From contig JBBRYB010000009.1 in assembly GCA_038238115.1 (NCBI GenBank), positions 58,391-122,390 on the forward strand: DNA of 64,000 bases, in the 5' to 3' direction. The translations under genes and the position numbers were made by a program. Shown in pieces: positions 60,915-64,000 of this stretch; the stretch's first letter is position 1, and the number at the start of each line of letters is the position of its first letter. The notes under the pieces were generated by a model that searched no databases, was not told the DNA's origin, and was given only the letters and a program-made list of their open reading frames with translations. Origin of the DNA: JBBRYB01 sp038238115. Its GTDB lineage: Bacteria; Actinomycetota; Actinomycetes; Propionibacteriales; Nocardioidaceae.

Positions 60915-61633
60915 ATGTATCTGGAGAACCTCGTCATCGACGCCGTCGAGCCGCAGCGGCTGGGCCGGTTCTGGGAGGCGGTGTTCGGCGGCGAGCGGCT
61001 GACCGACGAGCCCGATGCCTTCGAAACGCGGCTCACCGTCGAGGGCGGACCGGTGCTCGACCTGTGCTTCCAACGCGTCCCCGAGCCCCCATCCGAGCCG
61101 CCGAGACTCCACCTGGACCTCTTGGGCGGGCCCGGCCAGACCCAGGAAGTCGAGCGGCTGCTCGGGCTGGGCGCACGACACCTCGACATCGGTCAGCGCG
61201 ATGTGCCCTGGGTGGTGCTCGCCGACCCCGAGGGCAATCCCTGCTGCGTCATGGAGGATAGAGCGGCGGACGCCGACACCGGACCCTCGCGGCGCTCCCG
61301 CTCGACACTGCCGAGCCGGACAGGGATGCGGCGTTCTGGTCCTGGCTGACCGGCTGGACCGACGCGGCCGGCGTCGCACCCCGGTCCTTGCGCCACCCGT
61401 CGCTGCTTGGTCCCCTCCTTGAGCTGTGCCCTGAAGCAGCCCACAAGGGGACGGCCAAGAACCGGCTGCACCTCGACATCCGGCTCGAGTCTGGAGATGA
61501 TCCCGACGGCGTCGCGGCAGGCATCGCCGAGCTCGGTGGCCGCGAGCTCCACCCGGAGTGGGGCGAGCTGCCGTGGCGGCTCTACGCGGACCCGTCCGGC
61601 AACGAGTTTTGCGTGCTTCCAGCGCGGTCGTGA
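60915..61633 (+). pseudogene. Two-domain VOC (glyoxalase-like) protein, frameshifted
   Basis: The first VOC-like domain is intact from ATG 60915 (MYLENLVIDAVEPQRLGRFW to VLADPEGNPCCVMED). The reading frame then changes between about 61262 and 61300: the second domain continues in another frame (TLAALPLDTAEPDRDAAFWS to LYADPSGNEFCVLPARS, stop at 61631-61633). One base lost or gained would restore a normal protein of about 240 residues. It could be a recent mutation or a sequencing error. Confidence 0.7.
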
Positions 61634-61734
61634 GGAACAGTCATAGGCGCTCCGTACGCAAGCAGTGGCGGTCGCACACACCGATGGAACGACTGAGCCA
61701 CAGCCCGCCCGGACAGGCCGGTGCACTGTAGCGA

Positions 61735-62331
61735 TCAGCTCGGTGCAGATGTGGTTGGCCGGTCGGTCGTTCCGGGCGGCGTGGCCAGGACGCTTGGCCG
61801 GTACTCGAGCAGCTGTAGCCGACCATCGAACGTGCGGCTGGCGACCATCTCGAGCGAGACGTCGGGATATTTGTCGTAGATCCGGTCTCGGCCGGTACTT
61901 CCGGTGATGACCGGGAAAACGACGACGCGGAAACGATCCACGAGCCCGGCGCTCAGCAGAGACCGGCACAGGGTGAGGCTGCCGAGGGTGCGCATCGATG
62001 TGGAGCTGGTGTGCTTCATCTCGCGCGCCGCCTCTACAGGGTCGCCCGTGATCAGCGTTGAGTTCGCCCACTCCAACGGGCCGGGCAAGGCGTTGGAGAA
62101 CACGACCTTTGACATACCGGCTAGCGAATCGGTACCTGGTTCACCGCTGCTGGCGAACCCGTGCATCAGCCGATATGTGGTCGCGCCCATGAGGATGGTG
62201 TAGTTCGCCTCCGGCTGGTCAGCCAACCACGCGAGGTACTCGGGTCCCTCCAGACCCCACCAGCCCGGCCATCCCTCGGCAGCGCCGTATCCGTCAAGTG
62301 AAGTAATGAAGTCAACAAGCAACTCCGGCAT
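61735..62331 (-). CDS. Dihydrofolate reductase-like (RibD C-terminal) family protein
   Basis: A 198-residue protein starting MPELLVDFITSLDGYGAAEG. It shows the DHFR-like core: FITSLDGYGA, TILMGATTYRLMHG, KVVFSNALPGPLEWANSTLI, TLGSLTLCRSLLSAGLVDRF and VVVFPVITGSTGRD. Members are predicted NADPH reductases, usually not true folate enzymes. The Pro/Thr-rich C-terminus is probably disordered. Role unknown. Confidence 0.83.
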   Translation of the reverse strand: MPELLVDFITSLDGYGAAEGWPGWWGLEGPEYLAWLADQPEANYTILMGATTYRLMHGFASSGEPGTDSLAGMSKVVFSNALPGPLEWANSTLITGDPVEAAREMKHTSSTSMRTLGSLTLCRSLLSAGLVDRFRVVVFPVITGSTGRDRIYDKYPDVSLEMVASRTFDGRLQLLEYRPSVLATPPGTTDRPTTSAPS

Positions 62332-62709
62332 CTACTCGTCTTCCTCTCCGCGTGGTGAGCGGCAGACAGCCGCCGCTGTGAGCGATATTCAGCTACGTGG
62401 ATTGACTCCTCGGCTCGCGCGGACTCATCGGCTCGCCGACCAAGTCACTCGACGCCGGCCTACCGCCACGAAAGCACCAAGGGCTCATCAGCATTATGCA
62501 CGTGATCCGGGGCGTGGTTGTTCATGGTGCTTCGCCGCCCTTGAGGCTGGTGAGATGGCGACCGAGAAGGTCAGTTCGGTGGTGTTGGCCCTGGGTGGGC
62601 AGGTCGTCGTGCTCGGTCTGGAGGGTGGGTCGGAAAACAGTGCTGGTTTGTGAGAACGTGCAGGGTTCGCAGATCGACTCGAAGGCACAGTCCGGCTCGG
62701 GTGGTCGGC
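62332..62709. other. Intergenic stretch, no gene seen
   Basis: About 380 bases without an ORF I can relate to any family on either strand. Given the pseudogenes on both sides it may be decayed coding sequence. Confidence 0.4.
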
Positions 62710-63105
62710 GGTGGCAGCCTTGATCTTCGTATCGAATCGCGATCAACTCGGCCGTTCCACACCGGCCACAAACCGCAGGTGGGGTACTGGACCAGCGACA
62801 CTGGCATCGATGGCGAGAACCCCGTCGACATCGACGAGCTGGATCTCATCCTCATCGACCCCTCCCGTCTCAGGTCTGGTACCAGGACATGGTCGACTTT
62901 GCCGACGGCATCAGCGACCGTACCGCCGGTGAACGCCTGATTCAGTCGCTGCAAGGGACGGCAGCGTTCAGCGGTTCAAGAGCCAGCTCTATGAACACCA
63001 CCCCCAGAAGACTTCGGGTGGCATGCTCTGCGCGATGCCAGAGCCCAGCGCCGGGCCGTCGAGTGGCTGTAGGAACAAGGGCTCATCCAGGACGGCACCG
63101 CTGAC
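62710..63105 (+). pseudogene. UPF0158-like protein, degenerate
   Basis: Fragments in three frames line up: GYWTSDTGIDGENPVDIDEL, then WYQDMVDFADGISDRTAGER plus LIQSLQGTAAF, then RFKSQLYEHHP and WHALRDARAQRRAVEWL, a TAG stop, and EQGLIQDGTADSS. The order 'YRDM-F---V-D---ERL--AI-G-GAFRRFK--L' is the UPF0158 pattern as I know it. At least two frameshifts and one nonsense codon make it non-functional. The 63106-63340 remainder has no clear gene. Confidence 0.55.
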
Positions 63106-63340
63106 AGTTCGCGGCCGCCCACCGAGATCCCAGACTTCATTGAGGCGAGCCTTCCCAAGGCCGTCCATCCGCCCCGGCTGCCGCCGCTCACCAAGGCGCG
63201 TCCCTTCGTCGCGAGCCACCCACACGCCGGAGGTCCTGTCATGCCGCTAGCCAGTCGTGGCAACGCCTCCTACGCCAGGAGCGTCACCAGCCCGACATCG
63301 ACACGCACCGTCGGCATCAGGCCCGAGTGGTTTGGACGGC

Positions 63341-64000
63341 TCAGACCAACTCGCCGCGCCTCCTGCTCAGATAGGCGCGCTCGGCGGAGTTCTGGGTGGC
63401 CGCGATCGCGGCGTCGTACGCCTCCTTCGCCTCGGCGCTCCGGCCGAGCCTGCGGAGCATGTCGGCACGGGCTACGTGCCACGCGTGGTAGCCCTTGAGC
63501 GGCAGCCGGTCGACCAGCGCGAGGGCGACCTTCGGGCCGTCCAGCTCCGCGACCGCGACCGCGCGGTTGAGCGCGACGATCGGCGACGGGTCCAGCCGGG
63601 TCAGCTGGTCGTAAAGAGCGACCACCTGCGACCAGTCCGTGTCCGGCGCGGTGGGGGCGTCGGTGTGGACGGCGTTGATCGCGGCGAGGATCTGATAGCG
63701 GCCGGGTCGGTTGACCGCGAGGCACTGGCGGACAAGGTCGTGGCCCTCGGCGATCAGCGCGCGGTCCCAGCCGGCACGGTCCTGCTCGCCGAGCGGGACC
63801 AGCTGCCCGTTCCGCACGCGGGTCTCACGCCGGGCCTCTGTGAGAACCAACAGCCCGAGCAGGCCGGCCACCTCCGGCTCCTCGGGGAGCAGCTGGCGCA
63901 GGATCCGTGCCAGCCGGATGGCCTCGCCGGTGAGCTCGGCGTTGATCGGGTCGCCGTCGCCGGTGGCGAGGTAGCCCTCGTTGAAGACGAGGAACAGCAC
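63341..64000 (-). CDS. ECF sigma factor, DUF6596 C-terminal region (5' end outside window)
   Basis: The visible 219 residues begin within LFLVFNEGYLATGDGDPINA, the hallmark of the C-terminal DUF6596/TPR-like extension of ECF42-type sigma factors, and continue through ALIAEGHDLVRQCLAVNRPG, GRYQILAAINAVHTDAPTAP, DWSQVVALYDQL and LNRAVAVAELDGP. Regions 2 and 4 lie beyond position 64000. Such genes often sit next to a YCII-like (DGPF) gene, which would be outside the window. Confidence 0.85.
   Translation of the reverse strand: MLFLVFNEGYLATGDGDPINAELTGEAIRLARILRQLLPEEPEVAGLLGLLVLTEARRETRVRNGQLVPLGEQDRAGWDRALIAEGHDLVRQCLAVNRPGRYQILAAINAVHTDAPTAPDTDWSQVVALYDQLTRLDPSPIVALNRAVAVAELDGPKVALALVDRLPLKGYHAWHVARADMLRRLGRSAEAKEAYDAAIAATQNSAERAYLSRRRGELV

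Overview
The window is a 64-kb chromosomal segment of a high-GC Gram-positive bacterium of the class Actinomycetes. Support comes from the str-S10-spc-alpha ribosomal gene block, many GTG and TTG starts, a zinc-type S14, NusG with a long acidic N-terminal arm, an F420-type LLM oxidoreductase, and the Streptomyces-like order secE / tRNA-Trp / aminotransferase / deaminase / murB / MaoC / MaoC / rpmG / tRNA-Met / tRNA-Thr. I cannot place it below class level from sequence alone.

Layout. Positions 1-3.6 kb (minus strand) hold the end of the alpha/spc block: rplQ (cut by the window edge), rpoA, rpsD, rpsK, rpsM, rpmJ, infA. From 3.7 to 12.6 kb an accessory catabolic cluster separates infA from map: a DUF2630 protein, amidase, D-2-hydroxyacid dehydrogenase, PLP aminotransferase, a decayed maleate-isomerase-like gene, a GntR/FCD regulator, a succinate-semialdehyde-type dehydrogenase and a class III aminotransferase. 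Three copies of the operator-like palindrome TTGTNNACAA sit in front of its transcription units, so it looks like one GntR regulon. From 12.6 to 25.6 kb (minus strand) run map, adk, secY, rplO, rpmD, rpsE, rplR, rplF, rpsH, rpsN, rplE, rplX, rplN, rpsQ, rpmC, rplP, rpsC, rplV, rpsS, rplB, rplW, rplD, rplC and rpsJ. Many of these overlap by 1 or 4 bases, which implies translational coupling.

A GT-C type membrane glycosyltransferase and a universal stress protein (plus strand, 26.1-28.4 kb) separate rpsJ from tuf. tuf, fusA, rpsG and rpsL follow (28.5-32.8 kb), with a promoter about 360 bases upstream of rpsL. A conserved hypothetical gene with an apparently leaderless promoter lies between rpsL and rpoC. 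rpoC, rpoB, rplL and rplJ (34.2-43.4 kb) carry an L10 leader with an attenuator hairpin. Between rplJ and rplA lie an LppX/LprAFG-like lipoprotein, a stand-alone cyclic-nucleotide-binding protein and a wrecked adenylate cyclase/ATPase/TPR gene. rplA, rplK, nusG, secE and tRNA-Trp complete the transcription/translation core.

From 51.4 to 57.4 kb are housekeeping genes (aminotransferase, deaminase, murB, two MaoC-type dehydratase subunits, rpmG, three tRNAs, LLM oxidoreductase). Beyond yajQ the character changes. An integrase C-terminal remnant lies near tRNA-Tyr, followed by a mosaic of small accessory genes and pseudogenes: DUF3237, an ECF41-type sigma factor with a DUF1059 neighbour, a frameshifted VOC protein, a DHFR-like reductase, a UPF0158 remnant, and the C-terminal part of a second ECF sigma factor cut by the window end.

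The best candidate for an undescribed system is the GntR-controlled amidase / hydroxyacid dehydrogenase / aminotransferase / semialdehyde dehydrogenase regulon at 4.3-12.6 kb. Its substrate is not evident from the sequence.
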